DNA of 36,797 bases from Gemmataceae bacterium. GTDB taxonomy: Bacteria; Planctomycetota; Planctomycetia; Gemmatales; Gemmataceae. The notes below the pieces were generated by a model. The model saw nothing but the letters and a program-made list of their open reading frames with translations. It was not told the origin of the DNA and searched no databases. The position numbers were made by a program, and so were the translations under genes. The stretch covers positions 1-36,797 of the forward strand of contig JAIEMG010000166.1 of the NCBI GenBank assembly GCA_019752375.1, in the 5' to 3' direction. Below are positions 24,886 through 34,936 of this stretch, in pieces; the first letter of the stretch is position 1, and each line of letters opens with the position of its first letter.

Positions 24886-26556
24886 CTACTGATGCAACTT
24901 CCGATACCGAATCCGGTGGGGTTGATCCGCTTCCACGCCAAGCCGCTGCTTGCGTTGCGCTTCGTAAGTCTGGTAGTTGCCTTCGCACCACACGGTTTTG
25001 CTGTCGCCTTCAAAGGCGAGGATGTGCGTTGCGACGCGATCCAAAAACCAGCGGTCGTGGCTGATGACCACTGCGCAGCCGCCGAAGTTCAGGAGCGCCT
25101 CTTCCAGCGAGCGCAAGGTGTCCACGTCGAGGTCGTTGGTCGGTTCGTCCAGGAGCAGCAGGTTGCCGCCGCGGCGGAGGAGCTTGGCGAGGTGGACGCG
25201 GTTGCGCTCGCCGCCGGACAGTTCGGACACCTTGCGTTGCTGATCCGGGCCCTTGAAGTTGAAGCGGGCGACATAGCCGCGCGACGCGACCTTGCGCTTG
25301 CCGAGCATCAAGGTGTCGTGGCCGCCGGTGATCTCCTCGAAGACCGTCTTGGTGCCGTCGAGCGCGTCGCGGTTCTGATCGACATGGGCGGGCAGCACCG
25401 TTTCGCCGACGCGCAGCTTGCCGTCGTCGGGCTTCTCCTCGCCGACGATCATGCGGAACAGCGTCGTCTTACCGGCGCCGTTGGCGCCGATGATGCCGAC
25501 GATGCCGCCCCGCGGGAGGTCGAAGTTCAGGTCTTCCATCAAGAGGTTGTCGCCGTAGCCCTTCTTGACGTGCTCGGCACGGACGACCAGGTCGCCGAGG
25601 TGCGGGCCAGGGGGAATCTGCAGGACCAGCTCGTCCTCGCGCTCCTCGTATTCCTGGGCGGCCAGCTTCTCGTAGGCGCTAAGGCGAGCCTTGCTCTTGG
25701 CGACGCGTGCGCGCGGGGCGAGGTTCGCCCATTCCAGCTCGCGCTGGAGCGCTTTCTTGCGGGCCGACTCCTGCTTCTCTTCCTTCGCCAGACGCGCCTG
25801 CTTCTGGTCCAGCCAGGACGAGTAGTTGCCTTTCCAGGGAATGCCGTGGCCACGGTCCAGCTCCAGGATCCACTGGGCCACGTTGTCGAGGAAGTAGCGA
25901 TCGTGAGTGACTGCAACGACGGTGCCGGCGTATTCCTGCAGGTGTCGCTCCAACCACGCCACCGACTCGGCGTCGAGGTGGTTGGTCGGTTCATCGAGCA
26001 ACAGCAGATCGGGTTTCTGGAGGAGGACCTTGCACAGCGCGACACGGCGCCGCTCGCCGCCGGACAGGGTGGTCGCCATGGCGTCGGCGGGCGGCAGGCG
26101 CATGGCGTCCATGGCGATTTCGAGCTGGCGGTCCAGCTCCCAGGCGTTGGCGGCCTCGATGGCGTCCTGGACGCGGCTCATCTGCTCCATCAGTTTGTCC
26201 AGCTCGTCCGGGTCGGCCTCGGCCATCTTGTTGCCCAGCTCTTCGTGCTTCACAAGCAGGGCACGCGTCTCGGCGACGGCTTCCTCGATGTTGCCGCGAA
26301 CGTCCTTCGTTTCATCGAGACGCGGTTCCTGGGGTACGTAACCGATGGTAATGCCGTCGGCAGCGCGAGCGGTGCCGATGAAGTCGGTATCTTGGAGAGC
26401 CATCACGCGCATCAAGGAGCTCTTGCCCGAGCCGTTGCTGCCGATGACGCCGATCTTGGCGCCGGGGAAGAAAGCCAGCCAGATGTTCTTGAGCACCTCG
26501 CGCTTGGCGTATGCCTTGGTGAGGCTCTCGATCGTAAAGATGTATTGTTCTGCCAT
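24886..26556 (-). CDS. ettA: ABC-F ATPase, EttA-type ribosome factor
   Basis: 556 codons including the stop, giving 555 aa, the typical EttA length. Two ABC domains: Walker A GSNGSGKS (39-46) and later GANGAGKTT, two [16 protein letters not shown] signatures, and two [16 protein letters not shown] Walker-B/linker motifs. A Lys/Arg/Glu-rich linker with a helical arm ([19 protein letters not shown]) separates them. EttA binds the ribosomal E-site and couples translation to energy state. The ATG at 26556 gives the family N-terminus [16 protein letters not shown]; an extension to 26640 would translate a repeat. The ribosome binding site is weak. Confidence 0.96.
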   Translation of the reverse strand: MAEQYIFTIESLTKAYAKREVLKNIWLAFFPGAKIGVIGSNGSGKSSLMRVMALQDTDFIGTARAADGITIGYVPQEPRLDETKDVRGNIEEAVAETRALLVKHEELGNKMAEADPDELDKLMEQMSRVQDAIEAANAWELDRQLEIAMDAMRLPPADAMATTLSGGERRRVALCKVLLQKPDLLLLDEPTNHLDAESVAWLERHLQEYAGTVVAVTHDRYFLDNVAQWILELDRGHGIPWKGNYSSWLDQKQARLAKEEKQESARKKALQRELEWANLAPRARVAKSKARLSAYEKLAAQEYEEREDELVLQIPPGPHLGDLVVRAEHVKKGYGDNLLMEDLNFDLPRGGIVGIIGANGAGKTTLFRMIVGEEKPDDGKLRVGETVLPAHVDQNRDALDGTKTVFEEITGGHDTLMLGKRKVASRGYVARFNFKGPDQQRKVSELSGGERNRVHLAKLLRRGGNLLLLDEPTNDLDVDTLRSLEEALLNFGGCAVVISHDRWFLDRVATHILAFEGDSKTVWCEGNYQTYEAQRKQRLGVEADQPHRIRYRKLHQ

Positions 26557-26960
26557 GGTTCGTCTTGGGAGGTTATTCGTTACCGGTGGCGTTTGCTTTC
26601 GCTGTTTAAAACCTAGGGGGAGATATGAACCACGGATCACACGGATAGCACGGATAAATCAAGAGAGCAGAGAGTAGATGCGATTCTGCCTGCACATCGT
26701 GGCATTGTCGGTAAACCCGCATTTTTATTATCCGTGCGATCCGTGCGATCCGTGGTTCATTTATTCCCCTGGTTCCGGGTGAATGCCATTCGTGCCTGTC
26801 CCCTTTTGGATCATGGCAATCAAAGGCGGTCACAACTCGTCTTATTGTATAGCAGGACGGCAAAGCGGGGCGCGAGAAGCCGAAGGGCTTGCGAGGACAG
26901 CCATTCCGCCGGATAATGGGACTTCCTCTCCCGAAGGTTCGCTTCACGGAGATCACGGGC
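26557..26960. other. Divergent intergenic region with a long inverted repeat
   Basis: 404 nt between ettA (minus) and the first gene of the MoxR operon (plus), so both promoters should lie here. It holds the inverted repeat at 26625-26760. The rest, 26761-26960, shows no gene I can support; reading frames there are shadows. Confidence 0.6.
26625..26760. repeat. MITE-like inverted repeat with CACGGAT iterations
   Basis: 33-bp arms at 26625-26657 and 26728-26760 agree at 31 of 33 positions. Each arm has about three CACGGAT units in tandem. The spacer is 70 nt. It lies in the ettA/MoxR-operon divergent promoter region and is lower in GC. No flanking transposase is present. Confidence 0.88.
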
Positions 26961-28286
26961 ATGAAGTTCAAGCGCTGGGGATGCCTGATCGTGGCGACGG
27001 TGGCGCTGGTAGCCGCAGTCGATGCATCGGGACAAGAGCGGGAACCGCGCTTACGCAAATACGCGGGCTTTCAGCCCATGCCGCCCCATTCGCACGTACC
27101 GCTGCCGCCAGGCGGCTCGACGACCGATCCGGAACTACTCTTTGCCGAGCGACTTCGTCGCGCCCAAGGCCTGCAGCAGCTTCGTCAGCGCGTGCAGGAC
27201 ATTTCTGGCCAGGACCTGGAAACGATCATCAAGCAGCTCAAGGACGCGGGCATCGATCCGCACGATCCCCAGTTCAAGAAGCTGCTGGAAAAGGAACTGC
27301 AGCGCCGCGGAAAGGGCGCCGATGCGAACCTGTCGCCGGAAGAGATCGAGACCTTGAAGCGGCTGCTCGACGGCGTCTTCACCGGTAAGACGCCGGACAA
27401 AGGCATGACCACCCCGGACCCGGATCCGACAAAGGGCAAGCTGCCCGACCCGATCGACAAGGGCGACACGAAGCTCCCCGATTTCAAGACGCCCGATAAA
27501 AGCAGCATCGATGATGATTCGCGCAACCAGGCGAACAAGCAGATGCTCCAGCTGGCCAAGTGGCTGGAGAGCGGATCGATGCGCATCAATGAATCGCCCG
27601 CGCTCAAGCGGACACTCACGGACCTCAGCAAAGCCTTGCTGGAACATTCCGATGGCCGGCCCGGCGGCAGTGACTGGAACGCTCAGCTCGCCCAGTACAA
27701 TCGCCTGTCGCGCGATGGCAAGGATTGGTTTGGCAAGAGCTGGAGCGGGCTGCAGCGCTTCGAGCTGCCCAAGGCCCCGTCGTTCAGCATGCCGTCCATG
27801 AACCTCAGTTTCGGCGGCGCGCCGTCCGTTGGTTTGCCGAAGGTAGGCGATTTCGGAGGCGTCGGCACCGCGGGTCCCAGCCTCTGGAAATCTCTGCTGA
27901 CGCTGGGGCTGCTGCTCCTGACGGCCGTTTTCGCATGGAAGCTTCTGCAACGCTTTGGCGGGTTCGAGCGTTCTTCCGAAGACGCCGGCTGGCGCCTGGG
28001 GCCATGGCCCGTCAATCCCGCAGCCGTGGCGACACGTGAGGAGTTGGTCCGCGCCTTCGAGTACCTGTCGCTCTTGCTGCTTGGGCGAAGCGCCCGGTCC
28101 TGGAACCATCTGGAAATCGCGACACGCCTGGGCGGGACGGAGGTGGAGCGTCAGCAAGCAGCCGAAGCGCTGGCTGCACTCTACGAGCGCGCCCGCTACG
28201 CTCCCGGCGATGAACCGATGGCCCCGGAAGCTCTGGCCGCGTTTCGCCGCGACCTCAGCCTCCTGGCCGGGACGGCCACGGCATGA
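26961..28286 (+). CDS. DUF4129-type membrane protein, first gene of the MoxR operon
   Basis: 441 aa. The signal-like N-terminus MKFKRWGCLIVATVALVAAVDASGQ is followed by a long charged, Pro/Asp/Lys-rich exported region (about 25-310; the helical part near 75-120 then PDPDPTKGKLPDP-style linkers). A single membrane helix (about 312-334) leads to a cytosolic C-terminal domain, LVRAFEYLSLLLLGRSARSWNHLEIATRL, which fits DUF4129. DUF4129 proteins accompany MoxR and DUF58 in predicted envelope-assembly operons. The ATG at 26961 has GGAG at about -9. Confidence 0.82.
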   Translation: MKFKRWGCLIVATVALVAAVDASGQEREPRLRKYAGFQPMPPHSHVPLPPGGSTTDPELLFAERLRRAQGLQQLRQRVQDISGQDLETIIKQLKDAGIDPHDPQFKKLLEKELQRRGKGADANLSPEEIETLKRLLDGVFTGKTPDKGMTTPDPDPTKGKLPDPIDKGDTKLPDFKTPDKSSIDDDSRNQANKQMLQLAKWLESGSMRINESPALKRTLTDLSKALLEHSDGRPGGSDWNAQLAQYNRLSRDGKDWFGKSWSGLQRFELPKAPSFSMPSMNLSFGGAPSVGLPKVGDFGGVGTAGPSLWKSLLTLGLLLLTAVFAWKLLQRFGGFERSSEDAGWRLGPWPVNPAAVATREELVRAFEYLSLLLLGRSARSWNHLEIATRLGGTEVERQQAAEALAALYERARYAPGDEPMAPEALAAFRRDLSLLAGTATA

Positions 28287-28376
28287 TGCGTTTCAGCACT
28301 GAGGCACGCGCAGTTGCCGTGACTCACAGGCTCCCTTCGCTCCTACGCTCAATCTTGGGAAGCGGTGCGATGATCA

Positions 28377-28500
28377 GATTTGTAGGGTGCGTCAAGAGTA
28401 CTCGCGCGGACGCACCGAAGCGCAGACACGCTCGTGGATCGTCAGGCAAGTGTTGGTTGCGGTGCGTCCGCACGAGTACGCTTGACGCACCCTACAAATC
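28377..28500. repeat. REP pair (family 2) inside the MoxR operon
   Basis: Arms at 28377-28416 and 28461-28500, about 40 bp with flanks; the core 36-bp arms differ at 2 positions. They match the pair at 15586-15691 (TGTAGGGTGCGTCAAG...). It separates the DUF4129 and DUF4350 genes. A further repetitive stretch (28553-28600, CCCCAACCCCTCGCCCC...GGGGCGAGGGG) follows and supplies the ribosome binding site of the next gene. Confidence 0.92.
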
Positions 28501-28603
28501 AGGGGAGAGGGACTGCGGAAGAGGGGCTCTCACGCAGTCGCCACAGGTTCCGCCCCCTCACCCCCAACCCCTCGCCCCCGAGTACAGGGGCGAGGGGAGC
28601 CCG

Positions 28604-30097
28604 TTGGGTCGCGCCGTCCTCGGCAATGCGCGCGCAGCTGTTGGACGGCTGATGCTGGCGGCTGCGATCGCCTTGGTTGCGTCCAGTTCCGCCACGGCCC
28701 AGCCGGTGAAGCAAGCGCCGTTCGGCGAAGGGAGTCATTGCTTTCGCGCCATCTTGAACAAGATGGAGCTCAAGCCGATCCTCAGCGAGGCCGAGTTCCG
28801 CAAGGAAGCACGCGACAATCCGGACAGGGTCATCGTCATCGTGCTGGGCAAAACGGGATTTCTCAACCGCGTGCCGGACGGACTCGAAACATTCCTGACG
28901 CGCGGCGGTGCGGTGATGGTTGCCAGCGACCAGGCTGGCGGACAGTGGGAAGAGGTGTTCGACGCCCGCATCACGGGGACTTTTGTCCGCGTCAGTGCCG
29001 AATCACCATCGGCCTACCGCGAATCGCCCGATTGCCCCTTCATTCAACCGCTCCAGAATCAGCGCATTCCTGTCTTCACGGGTCTGGACCAGGTCGCTAC
29101 CAATCGTCCCAGTTTCCTCTCGATGGGTTCGGCCAGTCCGCTGACCACGCTGGCTTTGTTTCCCACCGATTGTGAGATACCCAACGTGCCGGCCGAATTG
29201 CTCAACCGGTTGCGCTTTGCCGCCGGAGGCAGTTTCGGCAAGGGGCGGGCGCTGTTGCTGGCCGATCACAGCGTCTTCATCAATGACATGCTCCTCCAGA
29301 CCGATAACGACAACTTCGACATGACCTGCAATGCCGTGCGCTGGTTGAGCAGTGCCGGCCAGCGCAATCGGGTACTGTTTGTCGAAGAAGGCGAAGTGGT
29401 CACGAATTTCAACGTCGTGTTGAAGGAGCCGCCGCTGCCGCCGTTACCCTCCGAAGCGGACTTGATCCGCATCATGAACCGCACGCTGGTCGGCCTGGAA
29501 GACGAGAACTTCTTCAATCGCCAGATCCTCAAGCACCTGCCGCCGCCCGCGGAACGGAACGGCAAGGCGCCGGACTATCGGCCGAGCAAGGCGCCGATCC
29601 ACCATTGGCTGATCCTGCTGGGCACTGCGGCCATCGTCGGTTTCGGCTGGCTGCGGCTGAGCAAGTCCCGGCACAAGATCGATCCGCGCATGCCCTTGAT
29701 GCAACCGAGTGTCTGGGAGACACCGACCGTCCCCGTGATCGACCAGCGCCACCTCGCGATGCTCCACAGCGGCAACCTGGGCGACGCGGCCCGCGATCTG
29801 GCGCGACAGTTCTTCGAGGCGGTGCTCGGCTTCCGGCCGGCGGAATGGGGCCAGGGCGGATCGGTCAAGGCACCGAACGCCCCCGAGATTACCGTCAGCG
29901 ATCCCGCGAAGAGGCGTGCTCTGACGAAACAGGTGCTGGAATTGTGGCGGATGGCTTGCGCCGTCGCGCCGCCGAGGGTGACGCCTCTCTACTTCGAGCA
30001 GCTGAGCAATCAGGCAACTGCACTTCGAGCGGAACTGTCGCAGGGCACGTTGAAGATCATCGGGGAACGAGGAATCAGGAAAACGACGAAGAACTAG
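28604..30097 (+). CDS. DUF4350-type membrane protein of the MoxR operon
   Basis: 497 aa when read from TTG 28604. From this start the N-terminus MGRAVLGNARAAVGRLMLAAAIALVASSSATAQ has a good signal peptide with basic n-region; ATG 28652 is the alternative. The exported part (about 40-330) has an alpha/beta fold (VIVIVLGKTG, GGAVMVASDQAGG, RALLLADHSVF) like the GATase1-type DUF4350 domain. A membrane helix (about 352-374) precedes a cytosolic tail with helical bundle. DUF4350 proteins are regular partners of MoxR and DUF58. Reading further upstream translates a REP pair. Confidence 0.78.
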   Translation: MGRAVLGNARAAVGRLMLAAAIALVASSSATAQPVKQAPFGEGSHCFRAILNKMELKPILSEAEFRKEARDNPDRVIVIVLGKTGFLNRVPDGLETFLTRGGAVMVASDQAGGQWEEVFDARITGTFVRVSAESPSAYRESPDCPFIQPLQNQRIPVFTGLDQVATNRPSFLSMGSASPLTTLALFPTDCEIPNVPAELLNRLRFAAGGSFGKGRALLLADHSVFINDMLLQTDNDNFDMTCNAVRWLSSAGQRNRVLFVEEGEVVTNFNVVLKEPPLPPLPSEADLIRIMNRTLVGLEDENFFNRQILKHLPPPAERNGKAPDYRPSKAPIHHWLILLGTAAIVGFGWLRLSKSRHKIDPRMPLMQPSVWETPTVPVIDQRHLAMLHSGNLGDAARDLARQFFEAVLGFRPAEWGQGGSVKAPNAPEITVSDPAKRRALTKQVLELWRMACAVAPPRVTPLYFEQLSNQATALRAELSQGTLKIIGERGIRKTTKN

Positions 30098-30181
30098 AGC
30101 CCGCGCGTCGGGCTCGCGATTGATGAAGTGTTCGAGTAAACTGTAAGCGCTTCTTGCATCGTTTCTCGTTCAGGATCAGGA

Positions 30182-31168
<987 letters not shown>

Positions 31169-31184
31169 GCGCAGAGGTGTCGCG

Positions 31185-31646
31185 ATGGACAACATTCGCA
31201 CCGGCTTGCCGTCATTCCCGGAACGGAGATTCCCGGAGCCAATCGGGGAGAGAAGCCAACCGGCACCGAGGTTCTTTCTGCCCGGGGCGATGGCCTTCGT
31301 TCACGGGCTCCTCGGGTTGGGATTTTTCGCCACGTTGCTGGTCGCGGTTCCGAGGTTCAAACGGATCTTTGCCGATTTCGCGGTGAGGCTGCCGGCAGCG
31401 ACCGAGCTGGCGGTCAATCTGTCCGACCTGGCCGTGGAATTCTGGTACGCCATTTTCGTCGCCTTTGCGGTGGTCCTGGCCCTCGACGCGGCCCTGATGG
31501 TTTGGCTCCGCCGCCGGACAGGGAGTCGCGCCCTCGTCTGGGTCTGGTTCCTGTTAGTTTTGTTCCTCGGAGCAAGCCTTCTCGCTTACACTTGGACGAC
31601 TCTGCTGGCGCCGCTGGCCGAGTTGACTGATGGCTTGAGCCGATGA
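31185..31646 (+). CDS. GspF/T2SSF-like small membrane protein, copy 1
   Basis: 153 aa. Three hydrophobic stretches (about 30-55, 84-108 and 117-138). Between the first two, VPRFKRIFADFAVRLPAATELAVNLSD has the pattern VP.F..IF.DF...LPA.T....LSD seen in the GspF/PilC platform protein of type II secretion and type IV pilus systems. Only one repeat-like unit is present, where GspF has two. No T2SS partners are in the window. It is a clear tandem paralogue of the next gene. Confidence 0.75.
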   Translation: MDNIRTGLPSFPERRFPEPIGERSQPAPRFFLPGAMAFVHGLLGLGFFATLLVAVPRFKRIFADFAVRLPAATELAVNLSDLAVEFWYAIFVAFAVVLALDAALMVWLRRRTGSRALVWVWFLLVLFLGASLLAYTWTTLLAPLAELTDGLSR

Positions 31647-31667
31647 GGGGGAGTCAGGAGCAAGCGT

Positions 31668-32147
31668 ATGTCCGGCTTCCGCCCTGAGGACGCCTCGTTG
31701 GACGGAGATGGGCCTCCCGAGCCGTTTCCGGTTGACCGACGCGTGCCTGGTGAAACGTCGCTGCTCGTGGAACTGCTGACCGCGGGGGGACTGGCGAGCT
31801 TCCACGGCATCGTGTGGCTGCCGTTCTTCATTGCGATGTTTGCGTTCGTCCCGCGGCACAAGAAGTTCTTCGCCGACTTCGGCATGAAATTGCCTGCGGC
31901 AGCCGAACTGTTCATCGACCTCTCGGACGCCATGCAGGAAGCCTGGATCGTGGTCCCGTTCCTGCTCGGCATGGCCTTGGTCCTCGATGCGGCGGTGATG
32001 TACGGGCTGCGTCGGTCGCCGGCAACACGCCTCCTCGCCTGGCTCTGGTTCATGCTTGTGATCTTGCTTGCGCAGGGCATGCTGCTGTTCACCTGGCTCG
32101 CCTTGTGGGCGCCGATTTCCGAACTGCTTGAGGCGTTTAGCCGATGA
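31668..32147 (+). CDS. GspF/T2SSF-like small membrane protein, copy 2
   Basis: 159 aa. Paralogue of the previous gene: VPRHKKFFADFGMKLPAAAELFIDLSD aligns with VPRFKRIFADFAVRLPAATELAVNLSD, and both end with WAPISELLEAFSR or LAPLAELTDGLSR. Same three hydrophobic segments. The gap to its neighbours is 21 and 7 nt, so it is co-transcribed. Function is unknown; a structural role in a membrane complex with MoxR/DUF58 is inference. Confidence 0.75.
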   Translation: MSGFRPEDASLDGDGPPEPFPVDRRVPGETSLLVELLTAGGLASFHGIVWLPFFIAMFAFVPRHKKFFADFGMKLPAAAELFIDLSDAMQEAWIVVPFLLGMALVLDAAVMYGLRRSPATRLLAWLWFMLVILLAQGMLLFTWLALWAPISELLEAFSR

Positions 32148-32154
32148 CCGATCC

Positions 32155-34164
32155 ATGCTGACGTCGCGCGGCTGGGGATTCCTGATCGTCTCGCTTGGGC
32201 TCGTGCTCCTCGCCGGCCTGGCGCCGCCGTACGGACATACCACGCTCGTTCTCGTCGGCATGACCATGCTCCTCTGGTTTTTGGCCCAGTGGTTGACGTT
32301 CGCGCTGCGCATCCGGCTGATCGCGCCGCGCATCAGCACGCGGCGCGAAGTCCACGACGAGCGCGGACGGGTCGAGAACCTCTGGGCCGGCCGATCGTTT
32401 CACGTTCGCGTTCAGATCGTGCTCGATAGCTGGCTTGGCCTACCCTACGCAATGCTGTCGGACCGCGTCCCTTTCGGTGTGAAAGCCGAAGGCGGCGAGA
32501 CGCAATACGAAGGCGAAGTCCAGGCCGGCCGGCCGATCGAGCTGGCCTATCGCATTCACTGCTTGAGCGCCGGACAGGTGCGCTTTGAAGGCGTGCGTGT
32601 GCAGCTCGCCGACTTGCAAGGCTTCTTCTACCACGCCATGTTTGTCACCGATGCGCGGGTGCATCGCGTGCTGCCGATGCTGGTCGATGCCGAGGGCCGT
32701 GGGCCGAGCACCAAGCGGCACAACCTGTTGCCGCCGCCGGGTGTGCATCGGCTGCGGCGGCCCGGCTCCGGCAGCGAGCTGCTCGACCTGCGCGATTACC
32801 TGCCCGGCGATCCGCCCAAGATGATTGCCTGGAAGGTGTCCGCGCGGCGCGATCGGCTCATCACCAAGGAGTTCGAGAGCGAAGTACCGGTGCGTTGCAC
32901 GCTGTTCGTGGACACGTCGAACTCGGTCCGCCTGGGGCCGCCGGGTCAGAACGCCCTGTCGGGCGAGGTGGAGATCGCTGCCGCCGTTGCCCAGGCCACG
33001 GTCGGCGCCCGCGACCTGGTCGGCCTTTGTCTCTTTGACGAGGAAAAGGTCCACGTCGTGCGTCCCGGCCGCACGCCGCATCACCTGAATTCGATATTGA
33101 ACCAGCTTGCCGACGCAGCCGGCCTGGCGCCCACGCAGGGCAAGGCACGGATCGACGGGCTTTTGCCGGCCGCCTTCTCGTTTGCCGACGAAGTCTATCC
33201 GCATCTCCTGGCCGCCCACGTGAATCGCTACCCGTTCTGGTTGCCCTGGCTCTCGCCGCAACCGCATTACGCGATCCGCCATCCGACGTTCGGCGACCGT
33301 CTCTTTCGCTGGCTCCCGGTCTGGCTTGGCCTGTATGCACTCGTCGCCTTCCACGTCTGGTTCGTGGGGATGATTCTCCTGGTGCTCGTCGCACTTTACA
33401 TGGCGAGCTTTGCGCAAGACCTCACCTGGCCGCTGCTGCTGCTGATCCCCGGGTTGAGCGGCCTGGCGCTGACTGCCGCCCTGTGGCGGCTTGGCTCCGC
33501 CATCCTCTTTCCCGTGCGGCGACGGATGGCCCGCTGGCGTAAGCTGCTGGCCGCGGTGCTCTCGGTCCGTCACGGACTGGCGCCCGGCGGCCTGGCAATG
33601 CTCATGGAAGATGACGACGAGTTTTCCTACCACGTCCAGCGCTTCCTCTCCGATCATCACGTGCCGTACGCGCTGCCGCTCTACGATCGCAAGGGCCGCT
33701 ACCTATTCGCTTCGCCGGGCAAGGTCGAGGTGCTGGCGAAGGCGCTGCTCAATGCCGTGGCACATAGCCACGATAACGAACTCTTCGTCCTGCTGGCCGA
33801 TCTGCTGGAGCTGCCCGACCAGCTTGGCCCGCTGCTGGCTGCGGTCAGCGTGGCGCTGGCCCGACATCATCAGGTGATGATCGTTTGCCCGTGGCCGCCG
33901 GGTGTTGCACCGCCGCCGTCGCGCCAGGCCCAAGCGGGCTTCGCCCATGCGCCGTTCCGGCCGCTGGGCGGCGGGCCGCTCCGGTTGACCGAGGTGTTGC
34001 AGCAGGCGACGACATTGCGATTTCACGAGGCGTTTCACCGATTGCGCCATCAGTTCGCCCGCGTCGGCGCCGCGGTCCTTTGCGCCCAAGGCCAGGATCC
34101 CGCGCCATTGATTGTCGAGCGTCTGGATCGGCTGCGCACGGTCCGTTTTCGGCCGCGGATCTGA
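32155..34164 (+). CDS. DUF58 (VWA-related) membrane protein of the MoxR operon
   Basis: 669 aa. The N-terminal membrane helices (about 8-25 and 28-48) precede the DUF58 domain: GSELLDLRDYLPGD (206-219), IAWK (224-227) and TLFVDTSNS (249-257, VWA-like metal-site region). The DUF58 signature is followed by a second half with three more hydrophobic segments (about 385-450) and a long cytosolic tail. The tail is an unusual addition: most DUF58 proteins end soon after about 420 residues. The ATG at 32155 starts 7 nt after the upstream stop, so reinitiation is likely; no strong ribosome binding site is seen. Confidence 0.9.
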   Translation: MLTSRGWGFLIVSLGLVLLAGLAPPYGHTTLVLVGMTMLLWFLAQWLTFALRIRLIAPRISTRREVHDERGRVENLWAGRSFHVRVQIVLDSWLGLPYAMLSDRVPFGVKAEGGETQYEGEVQAGRPIELAYRIHCLSAGQVRFEGVRVQLADLQGFFYHAMFVTDARVHRVLPMLVDAEGRGPSTKRHNLLPPPGVHRLRRPGSGSELLDLRDYLPGDPPKMIAWKVSARRDRLITKEFESEVPVRCTLFVDTSNSVRLGPPGQNALSGEVEIAAAVAQATVGARDLVGLCLFDEEKVHVVRPGRTPHHLNSILNQLADAAGLAPTQGKARIDGLLPAAFSFADEVYPHLLAAHVNRYPFWLPWLSPQPHYAIRHPTFGDRLFRWLPVWLGLYALVAFHVWFVGMILLVLVALYMASFAQDLTWPLLLLIPGLSGLALTAALWRLGSAILFPVRRRMARWRKLLAAVLSVRHGLAPGGLAMLMEDDDEFSYHVQRFLSDHHVPYALPLYDRKGRYLFASPGKVEVLAKALLNAVAHSHDNELFVLLADLLELPDQLGPLLAAVSVALARHHQVMIVCPWPPGVAPPPSRQAQAGFAHAPFRPLGGGPLRLTEVLQQATTLRFHEAFHRLRHQFARVGAAVLCAQGQDPAPLIVERLDRLRTVRFRPRI

Positions 34165-34174
34165 GGAGCGAACC

Positions 34175-34936
34175 TTGGCAAACGAGTCCGGCAAGGCGAT
34201 ATCGCGCGGCACTGTCGTGCGTAACTACGAGTATTTCTGCCTGGCCGCCCTGCTGGTGCTGTTGTTGCTGCTCTTCCAGCGCGGCATCGGGCTGACATGC
34301 TTGCTGCCATTCCTCATCGGCCTGGGCGGCATCGCGGGTCGCTGGCGGCTCGCGCTGCCGGCGCTGCTGGTGTCCCTCGCGTTCGTTGTGACCGACACCT
34401 GGTTGTCCAATTCGGGCATGGCCGGCATCCACCAAGACGACGCTTTGAATGACTTCCTTCTATGCGCCGCCGTGCTTGGGTACGCCGCCGGCCAGATGCG
34501 CCTGCAGGGCGTAGCCGGGCAGCTGTTGCCACCCGATTCACGCGTGACGGAACCGGCGTCGAAGGCCAAGGACGCGACCGAAAAGCCCGGCCGACAGGCT
34601 GACTATGCCCGAGAACTCCTGATCCTGGGCGTTTCGCTGGTGTTCTGGGCCGGCGTGGCGCCGCTGGTCTGGGAACTGCTGCCCGGGCGCGTTGGGTTGG
34701 CCATCGCGCCACGCGTTTGGCGTCTGATTGTGCTCGGTTGGCTGCTGATTCTCGGGTTGATCGTTGCCGGCGGGTTGCTCCGCGGTCTGGGACGGGACGC
34801 CCGCAAGCGCGACGAAGCGATCCTCTTTCTGCAAGACATCCTGTGGCGCGAGACGCGCCGCGAGCAGGCACGCGTGCAGCGTTGGCAGGCGTGGAGACGA
34901 CTCCGCGCTCAGCGCCGTCGAAAGGAGATACCATGA
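34175..34936 (+). CDS. Hypothetical multi-helix membrane protein of the MoxR operon
   Basis: 253 aa from TTG 34175, chosen because GAGGAG lies 7-8 nt upstream and it starts 10 nt after the DUF58 stop. Hydrophobic segments at about 23-50, 58-78, 90-110, 148-165 and 190-210 are followed by a basic C-terminal helix (REQARVQRWQAWRRLRAQRR). No family is recognised. The stop overlaps the next ATG (ATGA), so translation of the two is coupled. Confidence 0.78.
   Translation: MANESGKAISRGTVVRNYEYFCLAALLVLLLLLFQRGIGLTCLLPFLIGLGGIAGRWRLALPALLVSLAFVVTDTWLSNSGMAGIHQDDALNDFLLCAAVLGYAAGQMRLQGVAGQLLPPDSRVTEPASKAKDATEKPGRQADYARELLILGVSLVFWAGVAPLVWELLPGRVGLAIAPRVWRLIVLGWLLILGLIVAGGLLRGLGRDARKRDEAILFLQDILWRETRREQARVQRWQAWRRLRAQRRRKEIP

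Noticed and set aside
24858-25013. N-terminal extension of HicB
   Set aside because: It overlaps the end of ettA and does not look like HicB. ATG 24857 has a proper GGAGG site.
24874-26616. 580-codon plus-strand frame over ettA
   Set aside because: Antisense shadow of the ABC-F gene, with no domain-like pattern.
26557-26640. 28-codon extension of EttA
   Set aside because: It reads through the edge of the repeat and the family N-terminus is at the ATG at 26556.
28283-28603. DUF4350 reading frame from 28283
   Set aside because: It translates the REP pair and a GC-rich repeat and lacks a signal peptide until 28604.
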